Counted from the stretch's first letter, positions 14,983 through 23,990 are shown. The stretch is 64,000 bases of DNA from Deltaproteobacteria bacterium (GCA_012728915.1 JAAYEC010000022.1:1-64000); one strand, 5' to 3'. Notes: generated by a model not told the origin, from the letters alone. Made by a program: numbers and translations.

Positions 14983-16740
14983 ATGAATCAAATCCCCTCA
15001 GCCAGCCAGATCCTTCTGCGCCCCATCACCCTGATCATTTCCTGCACGATTTTCGTGATCCTGATCCTGGTCATGGGTCTCATGGACCTGAACCGGCTCG
15101 ACCAATCCCTCGTCAACTTCATGGAAGTCAGGGGCCTCGACGTGGCGGAAAAGATCGAGCGCGAGTCCCTGGTCAGCTACACGGGCATCATGCAGATGCT
15201 CCGGGGCGAGGCGGCCGGCGAGACGCTCATCCCGCTCACGGATGAGACCTTCCTGACCCAGGAATCCCTGATCAAGGCCCTCCTCAACGTGATCCGCACC
15301 GTCGACAGCCGATGGCCTTCATCGAATATCAACCCGAAGGATGCCAAGGGGGTCGTCGAAAAAGAGGGCCTCTGGCTGCTTGCCGTCGTCGACGACGGGG
15401 GCCGCGTGCTGTATCAGAGCCGGCCCTTGCCGAGGCCGATCCTCTCCCGCGCCGAACCTGCCATCCGGAAAAAAAAGGACCTGGTGATCGACCTGTTCGG
15501 CCGGTCCGAGAGGGCGGGCCGGAGCGGCGTTGTCGCCCTGCGCCGGAGCGGCGGCAACGGGACCATCATCATTGCCCTGGACGACGATGCCCTGCAATGG
15601 TGGGGCCTGCGGATCGCAATGCAGAAGGCCGTTGACGAAGCGGCCCAGACGCCGGGTGTCGTCTTCGTCACCGTCCTTGACGGCTGGGGGGCCGTTCTCG
15701 GGGCCCGGGGCGAGCAGCCTGCATTGCAGGACTTGTCGGCCCCGGAGAAGCAGCTCCTGGCCGGGGCTGCCTCCGTTGCGGCCCGAGACGTGAGGCTGGG
15801 CGAAAAGGAGCACCTCATGGTCATGGCGCCTCTTTCCCTGGAGGGACGGCCCGCCGGCGTCGTGCGGGTGGGTTTCGAGAGAGATCGCATGGATCAGATC
15901 CTGGAGCGAAATCGCCACTTCCTCTTTCTGTCCATGGGCTTCATCGTTCTCGCGGGTCTCTTCTCCCTGTGGTTCGTCTTTCAGAATCAGAAACGTCACC
16001 TCGCTCGCATCGAGGAGATGCGCAAGCGCCTCGAGCAGTCCGAGAGGCTTTCCTCCCTCGGCCAGCTTGCCGCCGGGGTCGCCCACGAGATCCGCAATCC
16101 CCTGAATGCCATCAGCATGGCGAGCCAGCGGCTGCAGCGGGAGTACCTTCCCTGCGAGGAGGACAAGGGGCAGGAGTTCAGCCGCCTCACGGGGGTCGTT
16201 CGGGACGAGATCCGCCGCCTCAATGTCATCATCGAGGATTTTCTGACCTTTTCCCGAAGCAGGCGTCTCGAACTCAGGCAGTTTTCGCTGACGGAGGTCA
16301 TTCAGAAGCTCGCCAGGCTCATGGGTGAAGAGGCCCGGGCCCGGGGGGTCGCCCTCACCGTGAAATCGGCCCCGGACGCCCTCATGGTCCCCATGGACGT
16401 GGACAAGCTGCAGCAGGCCCTCATCAATATCGTCAAGAACTCCCTGGAGTCCATCGACGGCACGGGCTCCATCGACATCGTCCTGGAGAAGCAGCCGGGA
16501 GACCGGGCGGTCGTCCGCATCAGCGACACGGGGGCGGGCCTGGCGCCGGGGGAGATCGAGAAAATCTTCGACCCGGACTACACCACCAAGGAAAAGGGCC
16601 TGGGCCTCGGTCTCCCCATCGCCTACGAAATCATTCGCGGCCACGGCGGGACCATCGACGTGCAGAGCAGCCAGGGCCGGGGAACGACGTTCGAAATCTC
16701 GCTGCCGACTCAACCGGCGCCGGCGGCGGCTCCCCGCTGA
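14983..16740 (+). CDS. Membrane sensor histidine kinase, ZraS-like
   Basis: The 585-residue kinase has a transmembrane helix near 13-36, a periplasmic sensing domain of about 270 residues, a second helix near 308-330, then a HisKA domain with VAHEIRNPLNAI (phospho-His near 368) and a HATPase domain (NIVKNSLES, SDTGAGLAPGEIEKIFDPDY, GLGLGLPIAYEI). It should autophosphorylate in response to an envelope or metal signal and pass phosphate to the regulator encoded 99 bp downstream. No PAS or HAMP domain is clearly visible between the second helix and HisKA. The large periplasmic domain, with the upstream Spy-like gene, supports the ZraS assignment. Confidence 0.85.
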   Translation: MNQIPSASQILLRPITLIISCTIFVILILVMGLMDLNRLDQSLVNFMEVRGLDVAEKIERESLVSYTGIMQMLRGEAAGETLIPLTDETFLTQESLIKALLNVIRTVDSRWPSSNINPKDAKGVVEKEGLWLLAVVDDGGRVLYQSRPLPRPILSRAEPAIRKKKDLVIDLFGRSERAGRSGVVALRRSGGNGTIIIALDDDALQWWGLRIAMQKAVDEAAQTPGVVFVTVLDGWGAVLGARGEQPALQDLSAPEKQLLAGAASVAARDVRLGEKEHLMVMAPLSLEGRPAGVVRVGFERDRMDQILERNRHFLFLSMGFIVLAGLFSLWFVFQNQKRHLARIEEMRKRLEQSERLSSLGQLAAGVAHEIRNPLNAISMASQRLQREYLPCEEDKGQEFSRLTGVVRDEIRRLNVIIEDFLTFSRSRRLELRQFSLTEVIQKLARLMGEEARARGVALTVKSAPDALMVPMDVDKLQQALINIVKNSLESIDGTGSIDIVLEKQPGDRAVVRISDTGAGLAPGEIEKIFDPDYTTKEKGLGLGLPIAYEIIRGHGGTIDVQSSQGRGTTFEISLPTQPAPAAAPR

Positions 16741-16839
16741 AGGCGAGGCGGACGCGGTGGCAAAGTCCGCCGGGATGTGCTAATCCGACAGGGGCGGGGT
16801 CGTCCCGCCGCAACGGAAAGGGTTTACCGCGTACAGGGC

Positions 16840-18198
16840 ATGAAGAAACTCAGCATCCTCATCGTTGAAGACGGGCAGATCCAGAGGGAGATGCTCCGTG
16901 ATTTCCTTCGCAAGGAAGGCCACACCGTTGCCGAGGCCGAAGCGGGCGAGAGGGCCCTCGCCGAGGTCCGGTCGGCCTACTACGACCTTCTCCTGATGGA
17001 CTACAAGATGCCGGGCATGAACGGCCTGCAGGTCCTGCAGGAAGTGAAGAAGATCAACCCGGAGCTCGACGTCATCATGATGACGGCCTACGGCACGATC
17101 GAGACGGCGGTGGAGGCCATGAAGGCAGGCGCTGTCGACTATGTCACGAAGCCCATCGACCTCGACGAACTCCTGCTGCACATCAACCGGATCTCGGAGC
17201 GCCGCATCCTGCTGCGGGAAAACGAGATGATGCGGCGACGCCTGCAGGAAAAGGGGGTCACGGCCGATCAGATCGTGTTCCGCAGCCCCCAGATGGAAGG
17301 CCTCGTCAATCTTGCGGGGCGGATCGCCCCCAGCCGGGCGACGGTTCTCGTTCGGGGGGAGAGCGGGACGGGGAAGGAATTGTTCGCGCGCCTCATTCAC
17401 AACCTGAGCCCGCGGGCCGCCCGGCCGCTGATCGCGGTCAACTGCGGCGCCCTTCCCGAAACGCTCCTCGAAAGCGAGCTCTTCGGCCACGAGCGGGGTT
17501 CCTTCACCGGGGCGACGGCGAGGCGCATCGGCCGTTTCGAGGAGGCGGACGGGGGGACGCTCTTCCTCGACGAGATCGGCGAGCTGACCCCCGCCGTCCA
17601 GATCAAGCTGCTGAGATTCCTCCAGGAACGCGAATTCCAGCGGGTGGGCGGAAACCAGGTGCTCCACTCCGACGTCCGGATTATCACCGCCACGAACCGG
17701 GACCTCGAGGCCCGGGTCAGGGAAGGCGTCTTCCGGGAGGACCTCTTTTACCGGCTCAACGTTGTGGACATGTACATCCCGCCGCTCCGGGAGCGCAAGG
17801 AGGATGTCCCCGCCCTCATCGACCACTACCTGAAGAAATTCGCCGTCGAGAACGGCAAGGAGATCGAAGGCGTCAGCCAGGAGGCCCGCGATCAGCTGCT
17901 CAAGTACGATTACCCGGGCAACGTGCGCGAGCTCATCAACATCCTCGAGCGCGCCGTGGTGATCGCCCGCGAAACGGTCATCACTGTGGCCGACCTGCCT
18001 TTCGGGGACCGGTTCTCGGGCGCGGCCGAGACGGCCGGGGAGGGGAAGCTCAAGGAGTCCATCGAGGAGCTCGAGAAGCAGATGATCCTGAAGGCCCTGG
18101 AGGAGGCCGACAACCACCAGACGAAGGCCGCGGGCATCCTGGGGATCAGCGAGAGGATGTTGAGGTATAAAATGAAGAAGTACGGCCTGAAACACTGA
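16840..18198 (+). CDS. Sigma-54-dependent response regulator, ZraR/AtoC type
   Basis: The start is placed at ATG 16840 (MKKLSILIVEDGQ); upstream frame is open but not conserved in character. The 452-residue protein has a receiver domain (DYKMPGMNG, phospho-Asp near 52; MMTAYGTIETAVEAMKAGA; K near 106), an AAA+ domain with Walker A GESGTGKE near 170 and the sigma-54 contact loop GSFTGA, and a Fis-type helix-turn-helix at the end (QTKAAGILGISERMLRYKMKK). It activates sigma-54 promoters after phosphorylation by the adjacent kinase, most likely including that at 14147-14163. A terminator follows at 18241-18270. Confidence 0.9.
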   Translation: MKKLSILIVEDGQIQREMLRDFLRKEGHTVAEAEAGERALAEVRSAYYDLLLMDYKMPGMNGLQVLQEVKKINPELDVIMMTAYGTIETAVEAMKAGAVDYVTKPIDLDELLLHINRISERRILLRENEMMRRRLQEKGVTADQIVFRSPQMEGLVNLAGRIAPSRATVLVRGESGTGKELFARLIHNLSPRAARPLIAVNCGALPETLLESELFGHERGSFTGATARRIGRFEEADGGTLFLDEIGELTPAVQIKLLRFLQEREFQRVGGNQVLHSDVRIITATNRDLEARVREGVFREDLFYRLNVVDMYIPPLRERKEDVPALIDHYLKKFAVENGKEIEGVSQEARDQLLKYDYPGNVRELINILERAVVIARETVITVADLPFGDRFSGAAETAGEGKLKESIEELEKQMILKALEEADNHQTKAAGILGISERMLRYKMKKYGLKH

Positions 18199-18202
18199 GA
18201 AA

Positions 18203-18231
18203 CAGGGTTCAGGGGACAGGGTCCAGGGTAA
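18203..18231 (+). repeat. Short intergenic CAGGGTTCAGGG-type repeat
   Basis: Degenerate repeats of AGGGTTCAGGGGACAGGGTCCAGGGT lie between the regulator stop and its terminator. Similar stretches occur at 21192-21230 and 31067-31093, and in reverse complement at 21296-21322, always between genes. Confidence 0.5.
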
Positions 18232-18240
18232 GAAAACGAG

Positions 18241-18270
18241 AAGGCGGGAGGTGCTCCCGCCCTTTTTGTT
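18241..18270 (+). terminator. Rho-independent terminator after zraR-like gene
   Basis: The arms GGCGGGAG (18243-18250) and CTCCCGCC (18254-18261) form an 8-bp stem with a 3-base loop, followed by CTTTTTG. It ends the first Zra-type operon. Confidence 0.88.
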
Positions 18271-18298
18271 TTCTGGGTGTCTTTTTCTTCCCTGTACC

Positions 18299-19123
18299 CT
18301 ATTTTGTGAAGCCCAGGATCTTTCTCGCCTCCGCCGGGGTGGCCACGTCGCGGCCGTAGGCCCGGCAGATCCCGGTAACCCGTTCGACGAGCTCGGCATT
18401 CGTCTTCGCCAGCACGCCGGGGTTGACATAGATGTTGTCCTCCATGCCCACCCGGATGTGCCCGCCCATGACGAGTCCCATCATGGCCATGGGAAGGAAT
18501 CCCCGGCCCACGCCGAAGATGGACCAGGTGGAATGGACGGGCATGTGCTCGTAGAGGTGCAGGAACGATTTCAACGTGGCCGGCGCACCCCAGGGGGTCC
18601 CGAGACAGAACTGGAAGTGCAAGGGCTCGTCGATTTTTCCCTCGTCCCGAAGTTTCAGGGCCGTCACGAGCATGCCGAGATCGAACACCTCGATTTCGGG
18701 CTTCACGCCTGCCTCCTTCATCATCCTGGCCGCCTCGTCGAGGAAGGCCGGGTCGTTGACGAAGGCCTTGCCCCCCAGGTTGATCGAGCCGGCGTCGTAG
18801 GAGGCGAGTTCCGGCTTCAACTGCAGCGGGGAGAGCCTTTCCGCCGTCGGCAGGTTCCGTCCGGGGATGCCGCTCGTCGTGAGGCTGAGGATGAGGTCCG
18901 TCTTCTCCCGGATTTTCCCGACGACGCGCCGGAACAGGTTGATGTCCTGGCTTCCGAGTCCCGTCTCGGGGTCGCGAACGTGGATGTGGACGATCGAGGC
19001 GCCGGCCTGCCAGGCCTCGATGGCCGACCGGGCGATCTCGTCGGGCGTGATCGGGATGTAGGGGGCGATGTCCCGCATCATGCGGCTCCCCGTGATGGCT
19101 GCGGTGATGATGACTTTTTCCAT
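18299..19123 (-). CDS. BKACE family beta-keto acid cleavage enzyme (3-keto-5-aminohexanoate cleavage type)
   Basis: The 274-residue TIM-barrel protein starts MEKVIITAAITGSRM and contains the zinc-binding HIHVRD near residues 46-51, LILSLTTSG near 77-85 and a C-terminal GRDVATPAEARKILG. BKACE enzymes cleave a beta-keto acid with acetyl-CoA to give acetoacetate plus a CoA thioester; the founding member (Kce) acts in lysine fermentation. A class III aminotransferase gene ends 67 bp upstream on the same strand, and could supply the keto or semialdehyde substrate. The wider lysine-fermentation genes are not in view, so the substrate here is unknown. Confidence 0.87.
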   Translation of the reverse strand: MEKVIITAAITGSRMMRDIAPYIPITPDEIARSAIEAWQAGASIVHIHVRDPETGLGSQDINLFRRVVGKIREKTDLILSLTTSGIPGRNLPTAERLSPLQLKPELASYDAGSINLGGKAFVNDPAFLDEAARMMKEAGVKPEIEVFDLGMLVTALKLRDEGKIDEPLHFQFCLGTPWGAPATLKSFLHLYEHMPVHSTWSIFGVGRGFLPMAMMGLVMGGHIRVGMEDNIYVNPGVLAKTNAELVERVTGICRAYGRDVATPAEARKILGFTK

Positions 19124-19189
19124 GCAGGGTCCCTTCCCCGTTGCGAAACCTGAAATCCCTGTGCCGGACGATTCGTCGCCGATTGCGGT

Positions 19190-20536
19190 TTATCCCAGCA
19201 CCTTCTTCTCCGTCTCCCCGATCGCCTCGTCCAGGATCTGGACCATCCGGTCGATCTGGGCCTCCGTGATGATGTAGGGGGGTGCCAGGAGGCTGTGGTC
19301 GCCCCTGACGCCGTCGGCGCCGCCTCCTCCGGGGTACGTGATGAGACCCCGGGCAAATGCGCTGTTGCCGACGAGCACGTTGACCCGGAGTTTCGGGTCG
19401 AAGGGCTCCCTTGTCTTCTTGTCCCTGACGAATTCGATGCCTGCGAAGAGCCCCAGGCCGCGCACGTCGCCCACAATGGGATGCCCGAGGAGCCCCTTGA
19501 GCCTCTCCAGCAGGTAGAGACCCTTCTTTGCCGATGCAGCCACGAGGTCGTGCTTCTCCAGGTAATCCAGCACGGCGGATCCGATCGCGCAGGACAGCGG
19601 GTTCTGGCTGTACGTGTGGCCGTGGACGAAGGTGCCGTTCTTCTCCTTGATGACCCGGTGGATTTCCTCCCTGGCGACGACCACGTAGAGGGGGGTATAG
19701 CCGCTCGCAAGCCCCTTGGCGGCCACGATCAGGTCGGGAACGACACCCCAGTGGTCCAGGGCCCAGTTGCGGCCCGTCCGGCCCACGCCCGACATGACCT
19801 CGTCGGAGATGAGCAGCACGTCGTATTTGTCGCAGATCTCGCGGATGCGCCGGAAGTAGCCGTTTTTCGGCACGAGCGCCCCCGCCGTGGCCCCCACGAC
19901 CGGCTCGGCGATGAAGGCCGAGACGGAGTCGGGCCCTTCGTAGAGGATCGCCTTTTCGAGCTCGTCAGCGCATTCCACGCTGCACGTCTCGGGGGCGAGC
20001 CGGAAGGGGCAGCGGTAGCAGTAGCAGGGCGCGATATGGGGCGTGTGCAGCATCAGCGGCTGGTAGTAGCGCCGCCGTCCCGTGTGGCCGCTCAGCGCGA
20101 GCGCGCCGAGGGTATTGCCGTGGTAGCTCGCCCACCGGGAGATGACCTTGAACTTCAGGGGAAAGCCCCGGTCCACCTGGTACTGCCGGGCCATCTTCAT
20201 GGCCGTCTCCACGGCCTCCGATCCGCCCGACAGGAAGTAGACCCGGGAAAGCCCCGGGGGCGACATCTTGACGATCCTGCCGGCCAGTTCGACGGCTGCC
20301 TCGCTGGTAAACTGGGTCCCGTGGGTGAAGGCGATGCGTCCGGCCTGCTTGAGCATGGCCTCCTCCACCTCCCTGACGCCGTGGCCGATGTTTACCACGG
20401 CGGCCCCGCCGGAGCCGTCGATGTACTGCCTGCCTTCCCGGTCGTAGATATAGACCCCCTCGCCGCGCTCCACGGTCGGGTAGTACTTGGTCGGTGTCCT
20501 GTAGAAAACGTGATCGTCATTGATTTTTTGCGTCAT
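19190..20536 (-). CDS. Class III PLP-dependent aminotransferase
   Basis: The start at 20536 is chosen because GGAGG lies just upstream; the longer frame to 20752 lacks support. The 448-residue protein has GSGGAAVVNIGHG, FLSGGSEAVETAMKMARQY, SYHGNTLGALALSG, ISDEVMSGVGRTG and the PLP-lysine segment AAKGLASGYTPL. A Cys-rich insertion (CYCYRCPFRLAPETCSVEC) is common in one omega-aminotransferase subgroup. It transfers an amino group from an omega-amino acid or amine to an oxo-acid. Its partner gene is the BKACE enzyme, so amino-acid catabolism is likely; the exact donor is unresolved. Confidence 0.88.
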   Translation of the reverse strand: MTQKINDDHVFYRTPTKYYPTVERGEGVYIYDREGRQYIDGSGGAAVVNIGHGVREVEEAMLKQAGRIAFTHGTQFTSEAAVELAGRIVKMSPPGLSRVYFLSGGSEAVETAMKMARQYQVDRGFPLKFKVISRWASYHGNTLGALALSGHTGRRRYYQPLMLHTPHIAPCYCYRCPFRLAPETCSVECADELEKAILYEGPDSVSAFIAEPVVGATAGALVPKNGYFRRIREICDKYDVLLISDEVMSGVGRTGRNWALDHWGVVPDLIVAAKGLASGYTPLYVVVAREEIHRVIKEKNGTFVHGHTYSQNPLSCAIGSAVLDYLEKHDLVAASAKKGLYLLERLKGLLGHPIVGDVRGLGLFAGIEFVRDKKTREPFDPKLRVNVLVGNSAFARGLITYPGGGGADGVRGDHSLLAPPYIITEAQIDRMVQILDEAIGETEKKVLG

Positions 20537-20723
20537 GGCTGCCTCCGGGCGAGATCGGCGATCGGGCGCGCTGAAGCTGGGAAATTCTATCAGATGAACT
20601 GCCGGAGTCAACGGAAAAGGATTCTTGCGCGCGATTTCCGCTTGCACTTTTCGGGCGGAGAGTCTACCGTGTCCGCAAGCCAACACGGGCCCGTGCAGGG
20701 GTCTTGAGAAGGGGGCATGAGCC

Positions 20724-21191
20724 ATGGGTAGCGACACGCTGCAATCGGTCATCGATCTGGCGATTCAGAGGGAGGAAGAGGCTTACAATTTTTACATGAA
20801 TCTCAGCAACATCGTCGAGGACAAAGCCGCGAAGGAGACGCTGAAGTACCTGGCCGACGAGGAGGCGGGACACAAGGCCTTTCTGGTGAAATGCAAAGAT
20901 CAAATGTCCTGCGACATCGTCCTGCGACCGGACATGCCCGTGGACTACAGGGTGGCCGAGCACCTGAAACAGCCCGACGTCAAGAAGAACATGAATTCCG
21001 AAGAGGTGTTCCTCATCGCGGCCAACCGCGAGATCAATGCCCACAATTTCTACAAGGGCCTTGCCGATCTCTATCCCAAGGGGCCCGTGAAGGAGCTTCT
21101 CCTGAGGATGGCCAACGAAGAGATGAGGCACAAGGAGAAGATGGAATACCTTTACGCCAACACGGCCTTTCCGCAGACGGAGGGGGGCTGA
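20724..21191 (+). CDS. Ferritin-like / rubrerythrin-family protein
   Basis: The 155-residue protein carries two helical ligand pairs: QREEEAYNFYMNL near 16-28 with ADEEAGHKAFL near 45-55, and ANREINAHNFYKGL with ANEEMRHKEKMEYL near the end. These are the ExxH-type ligands of a diiron ferritin-like four-helix bundle. There is no rubredoxin domain. An ATG six bases earlier (20718) meets a stop, so 20724 is the start. It is transcribed away from the aminotransferase gene and ends before a strong terminator. It is similar in length and type to the 13347-13814 product. Confidence 0.85.
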   Translation: MGSDTLQSVIDLAIQREEEAYNFYMNLSNIVEDKAAKETLKYLADEEAGHKAFLVKCKDQMSCDIVLRPDMPVDYRVAEHLKQPDVKKNMNSEEVFLIAANREINAHNFYKGLADLYPKGPVKELLLRMANEEMRHKEKMEYLYANTAFPQTEGG

Positions 21192-21230
21192 GGCCAGGGT
21201 TCAGGAGCCAGGGGTCAGGGTACAGGGTGA
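21192..21230 (+). repeat. Short intergenic GGGTTCAGG-type repeat
   Basis: The run GGCCAGGGTTCAGGAGCCAG continues as degenerate copies of CAGGGT to 21230. It belongs to the same family as the stretches at 18203 and 31067. Confidence 0.5.
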
Positions 21231-21237
21231 ACGTGGA

Positions 21238-21269
21238 AACGGCGGGAATTGTCCCGCCGTTTTTTTTGG
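21238..21269 (+). terminator. Rho-independent terminator after ferritin-like gene
   Basis: A 10-bp stem, AACGGCGGGA with TCCCGCCGTT around ATTG, is followed by a run of T from 21260. It ends the ferritin-like gene at 21191. Confidence 0.9.
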
Positions 21270-21295
21270 TTTTTCGCTAGTTGCGGTTTCTTGCC

Positions 21296-21322
21296 CGGAC
21301 CCGGACCCTGTACCCTGACCTC
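21296..21322 (-). repeat. Intergenic repeat, reverse orientation
   Basis: CCGGACCCTGTACCCTGACC is the reverse complement of the CAGGGT-type repeat found at 21192-21230, lying just across the terminator from it. Confidence 0.45.
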
Positions 21323-21329
21323 CTGCTTC

Positions 21330-22535
21330 TCAGTCCGCAAACATCGCCGCGGCGTAGGTCACGGCGCTCGAGGTGGCCGGTTCGCGGTAGGTCTGGTAAT
21401 CGAGCAACATACCGGGTTTCCCTTTCAGGAGCTCGGCGATCACGAGAAGGGCGGGCAGGCCGCAGACCTTGTACGAATCGCCTGTCTCTGCGGCGTGGGC
21501 GTAGATCGAGGGACCGTCGCCGGCAAGCAGGCGGTCCAGGATGCGCCGGTCACTGGCATGCGCGCGGGGCAGGATCGATTCGGCCGGCGCCCCGTCCCCG
21601 AACTTGAGCCCCACGTGCGAGAGATCGACGCCCGCCACGAACAGCACCCGCCGCCGCCTCGCGGCCTCTTCCCGGACCGCCTCGACGAACCCGGAAAAGC
21701 GGCCGTCCCCGAAGGGGCTCCTTTGCGACAGGAGAAACTCGTGGATACCGCCGCAGAGGATGGGCACGATCGGCGTATCCCCGAGGTAGTGGCGGAGGAA
21801 CAGGGTCTGGAACTCGATCGAGTGTTCGATCTTGTGGCCGAAATCGCCGGCCGAAAACGTGCCCGGCCCCACCCGGTCCTGCAGGCCGCGCACGAAGTCC
21901 CGGTCCGTCCGGGTCTCGCCGAACGGGGTCAGGTAATTCTTCGAGGAGATGCAGAACAGGCCGTCCTGGGCGTGGTGGTTGATCCCCAGGACGACGGCGA
22001 GGTCATAGCGTCTCCCCCTCAGATGCCGGTAGAGGCCTGCGTACGTCCGGCGCGCCACGCGGAGGTCGATGTGCGGGGCCACCAGCGCGTGGATCTCGGA
22101 AGGCCGCGGCCCCGCACCGGGCAGAGCCGCCTCCGATTCCTCGATGAACCGCGCAAGCCTCTCCGGGTCCGAGTCGTAGGACTTCCCCGCATGGGCGCAG
22201 GGCCGCCGCTCGTCGCGGGAAAACGCGTCGCAGAGCGAGAGCATCTCCCGGCGGTACGCCTCGCTGTCCAGGAGGAACGCCTCGTCGAGACGCGCGAGGA
22301 AGGATTCGATGTCGGACAGGCAGACAAGCCGCCCGCCGCCTCGATGGATGAGTTCCCGCTGGATATCCCGGATTCCGTGCCGGCCGTCCAGCATCTGCAG
22401 AAGCGGCAGCGCGCCCGCGTCGACCGCGAGCTGCTGGCGGCTCAGTTCATAGGGGTCCTGGAAGACGACCACCCGGCGGCCCTCGACGCGGGTCATGATC
22501 ATCTGGATGTCCGTACGGAGGGCTGGGTTTTCCAT
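21330..22535 (-). CDS. MEMO family protein (AmmeMemoRadiSam system protein B)
   Basis: About 401 residues from the ATG at 22535 (a GTG at 22556 is an alternative). The MEMO domain occupies roughly residues 120-400 and shows the conserved metal-site segments APHIDLRVARRTYAGLY, LGINHHAQDGLFC, KIEHSIEFQ and FVAGVDLSHVG. MEMO proteins are dioxygenase-like iron proteins. In bacteria they are often encoded with an AMMECR1 protein and a radical-SAM enzyme, neither of which is seen here. The N-terminal ~115 residues (YELSRQQLAVDAGALPLLQMLDG region) form an added helical domain seen in some family members. The biochemical role is not settled. Confidence 0.85.
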   Translation of the reverse strand: MENPALRTDIQMIMTRVEGRRVVVFQDPYELSRQQLAVDAGALPLLQMLDGRHGIRDIQRELIHRGGGRLVCLSDIESFLARLDEAFLLDSEAYRREMLSLCDAFSRDERRPCAHAGKSYDSDPERLARFIEESEAALPGAGPRPSEIHALVAPHIDLRVARRTYAGLYRHLRGRRYDLAVVLGINHHAQDGLFCISSKNYLTPFGETRTDRDFVRGLQDRVGPGTFSAGDFGHKIEHSIEFQTLFLRHYLGDTPIVPILCGGIHEFLLSQRSPFGDGRFSGFVEAVREEAARRRRVLFVAGVDLSHVGLKFGDGAPAESILPRAHASDRRILDRLLAGDGPSIYAHAAETGDSYKVCGLPALLVIAELLKGKPGMLLDYQTYREPATSSAVTYAAAMFAD

Positions 22536-22614
22536 GGCCTGTACACCCGGAGGCACAAGGGTATCCGATCAACGGGGCGATTGCAAGCGGCGGATTCTGT
22601 GCTATAAGAAAGTC

Positions 22615-22654
22615 GAGAGGGTAAGAAGGTGAGAGGGTAAGAAGGTGAGAAAAG
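22615..22654 (+). repeat. Tandem 16-bp repeat (GAGAGGGTAAGAAGGT)
   Basis: Two exact tandem copies of GAGAGGGTAAGAAGGT (22615-22630 and 22631-22646) are followed by GAGAAAAG. Related sequences lie at 23901-23932 (reverse complement) and 39408-39435. Confidence 0.75.
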
Positions 22655-22663
22655 AAAATGCTC

Positions 22664-23086
22664 TTAAGCCCTGCCGCACGAGCCCGGCTCCGGAGGTTCA
22701 TCCAGCCTTCTCACCTTCTTCTTCCTCGGGATCGGCCGGAACCGGAAGGACAGGGCGATCAGGGCGAGGTAAGCGCCCGTGGCCCAGGTGATCTTTTCCA
22801 GGGTGATGCTGTCCACGTAGATGAGCCGTTCGAACGTCTCGATGATGAACTTGCCCGAATAGACGTCCGCCCCCTGCCCCTCCGATTTGAGCCAGGCCTC
22901 GAGATAGGTGAGGGGGCAGATGGAGCGCGTGACCTGCATCAGGGCCATCGCGATCACGGCGGCCAGGTGGATGAGGCGCCAGCGGCCGCTGTTGAGCCAG
23001 AGAAAGACGGGGAACCCCAGGATCACGAAGGCGATCCAGAGGACGTGGATCACGATCACGATGTCGGCGGCAATCGCGTAGGGCAT
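22664..23086 (-). CDS. DUF2784 family small membrane protein
   Basis: The 140-residue protein has hydrophobic helices near 3-25, 36-52 and 106-123, with the family-typical HVLWIAFVILGFP at 14-26, WRLIHLAAV, CPLTYLEAWLK and a basic C-terminal tail RPIPRKKKVRR. DUF2784 proteins are inner-membrane proteins of unknown function. It is divergent from the pcm gene with only 30 bp between the starts, so the two promoters must overlap the coding ends or be very close. Confidence 0.82.
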   Translation of the reverse strand: MPYAIAADIVIVIHVLWIAFVILGFPVFLWLNSGRWRLIHLAAVIAMALMQVTRSICPLTYLEAWLKSEGQGADVYSGKFIIETFERLIYVDSITLEKITWATGAYLALIALSFRFRPIPRKKKVRRLDEPPEPGSCGRA

Positions 23087-23116
23087 GAAGAAATAATATC
23101 ACGGAAAGGCGGCCGC

Positions 23117-23863
23117 ATGAAACCTCGCGGAACGTTTTTCGCCGCCGCGGCGGCGCTCCTCCTCGCGGCGGCAGTCCTCCTGCCGGGGGCCGTCGGCGGC
23201 TGGTTCTTCCGGCAGCCCTCCGGGAAGGATTTCGACGGGCTCCGGGAGGCCATGGTCAACGACCAGATCGCGGCCCGCGGGGTGCGGCACGAGGGAGTCC
23301 TTCAGGCCATGCGCAGCATCCCCCGCCATCTCTTCGTGCCGGGGAATCTCATGCCCTCGGCCTACGAGGACAGGCCCTTGCCGATCGGCAGGGGCCAGAC
23401 GATCTCCCAGCCCTACATCGTGGCCTACATGACCGAGATCCTGCAGCCTGACGGAGAAGGGACCGTCCTCGAGGTCGGAACCGGTTCCGGATACCAGGCG
23501 GCCGTCCTTTCGCTCCTCTACCGGAAGGTGTATACGGTGGAGATCATCCCCGAACTGGCGGAATCGGCGAAGTCCCGTCTCCGGGACCTTGGATTCGGCA
23601 ACGTGGAGGTTCGAACGGGGGACGGCTACGCCGGGTGGCCCGACAGGGCGCCTTTCGATGCCATCATGGTGACGGCGGCAGCCGGCCATATTCCGCCGCC
23701 CCTCGTCAGCCAATTGAAGGCAAAGGGGAGGATGGTGATCCCCGTCGGCAGTCCTTCCATGGTCCAGCATATCATCCTGGTCGAAAAGGATCAGCAGGGG
23801 GCCATCACGACAAAAAGCCTCTTGCCCGTCCGGTTTGTTCCCCTGACGGGTGAACGGCAGTAA
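23117..23863 (+). CDS. pcm: Protein-L-isoaspartate O-methyltransferase, predicted exported
   Basis: The 248-residue protein from ATG 23117 begins with a hydrophobic signal or anchor (FFAAAAALLLAAAVLLPG), then a full PCMT domain: MVNDQIAARGV, AMRSIPRHLFVP, GRGQTISQPYIVAYM, the SAM-binding VLEVGTGSGYQAAVLSLL and FDAIMVTAAAGHIP. PCMT methylates isoaspartyl residues so that damaged proteins can be repaired. Most are cytosolic (about 210-220 residues); here the extra N-terminal segment suggests a periplasmic or membrane-anchored form, known in some delta-proteobacteria. Earlier in-frame starts lie in sequence opposite the DUF2784 gene and lack coding support. Confidence 0.88.
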   Translation: MKPRGTFFAAAAALLLAAAVLLPGAVGGWFFRQPSGKDFDGLREAMVNDQIAARGVRHEGVLQAMRSIPRHLFVPGNLMPSAYEDRPLPIGRGQTISQPYIVAYMTEILQPDGEGTVLEVGTGSGYQAAVLSLLYRKVYTVEIIPELAESAKSRLRDLGFGNVEVRTGDGYAGWPDRAPFDAIMVTAAAGHIPPPLVSQLKAKGRMVIPVGSPSMVQHIILVEKDQQGAITTKSLLPVRFVPLTGERQ

Positions 23864-23900
23864 CGTCCGCAGGCCCGCCGCGCGCCGGCTGGCGCTCCAA

Positions 23901-23932
23901 CCTTCTTGCCCTCTCACCTTCTCGCCCTCTCC
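23901..23932 (-). repeat. GAGAGGGYRAGAAGGT repeat, reverse orientation
   Basis: On the minus strand this reads GAGAGGGCGAGAAGGT followed by GAGAGGGCAAGAAGG, nearly the tandem unit at 22615-22646. It lies between pcm and the HDOD kinase gene. Confidence 0.6.
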
Positions 23933-23990
23933 CCGGGGCATGCCACGGGATGCGGCACAAAAGTTGCTTTAATGTTAACGGGTTGTCTTT

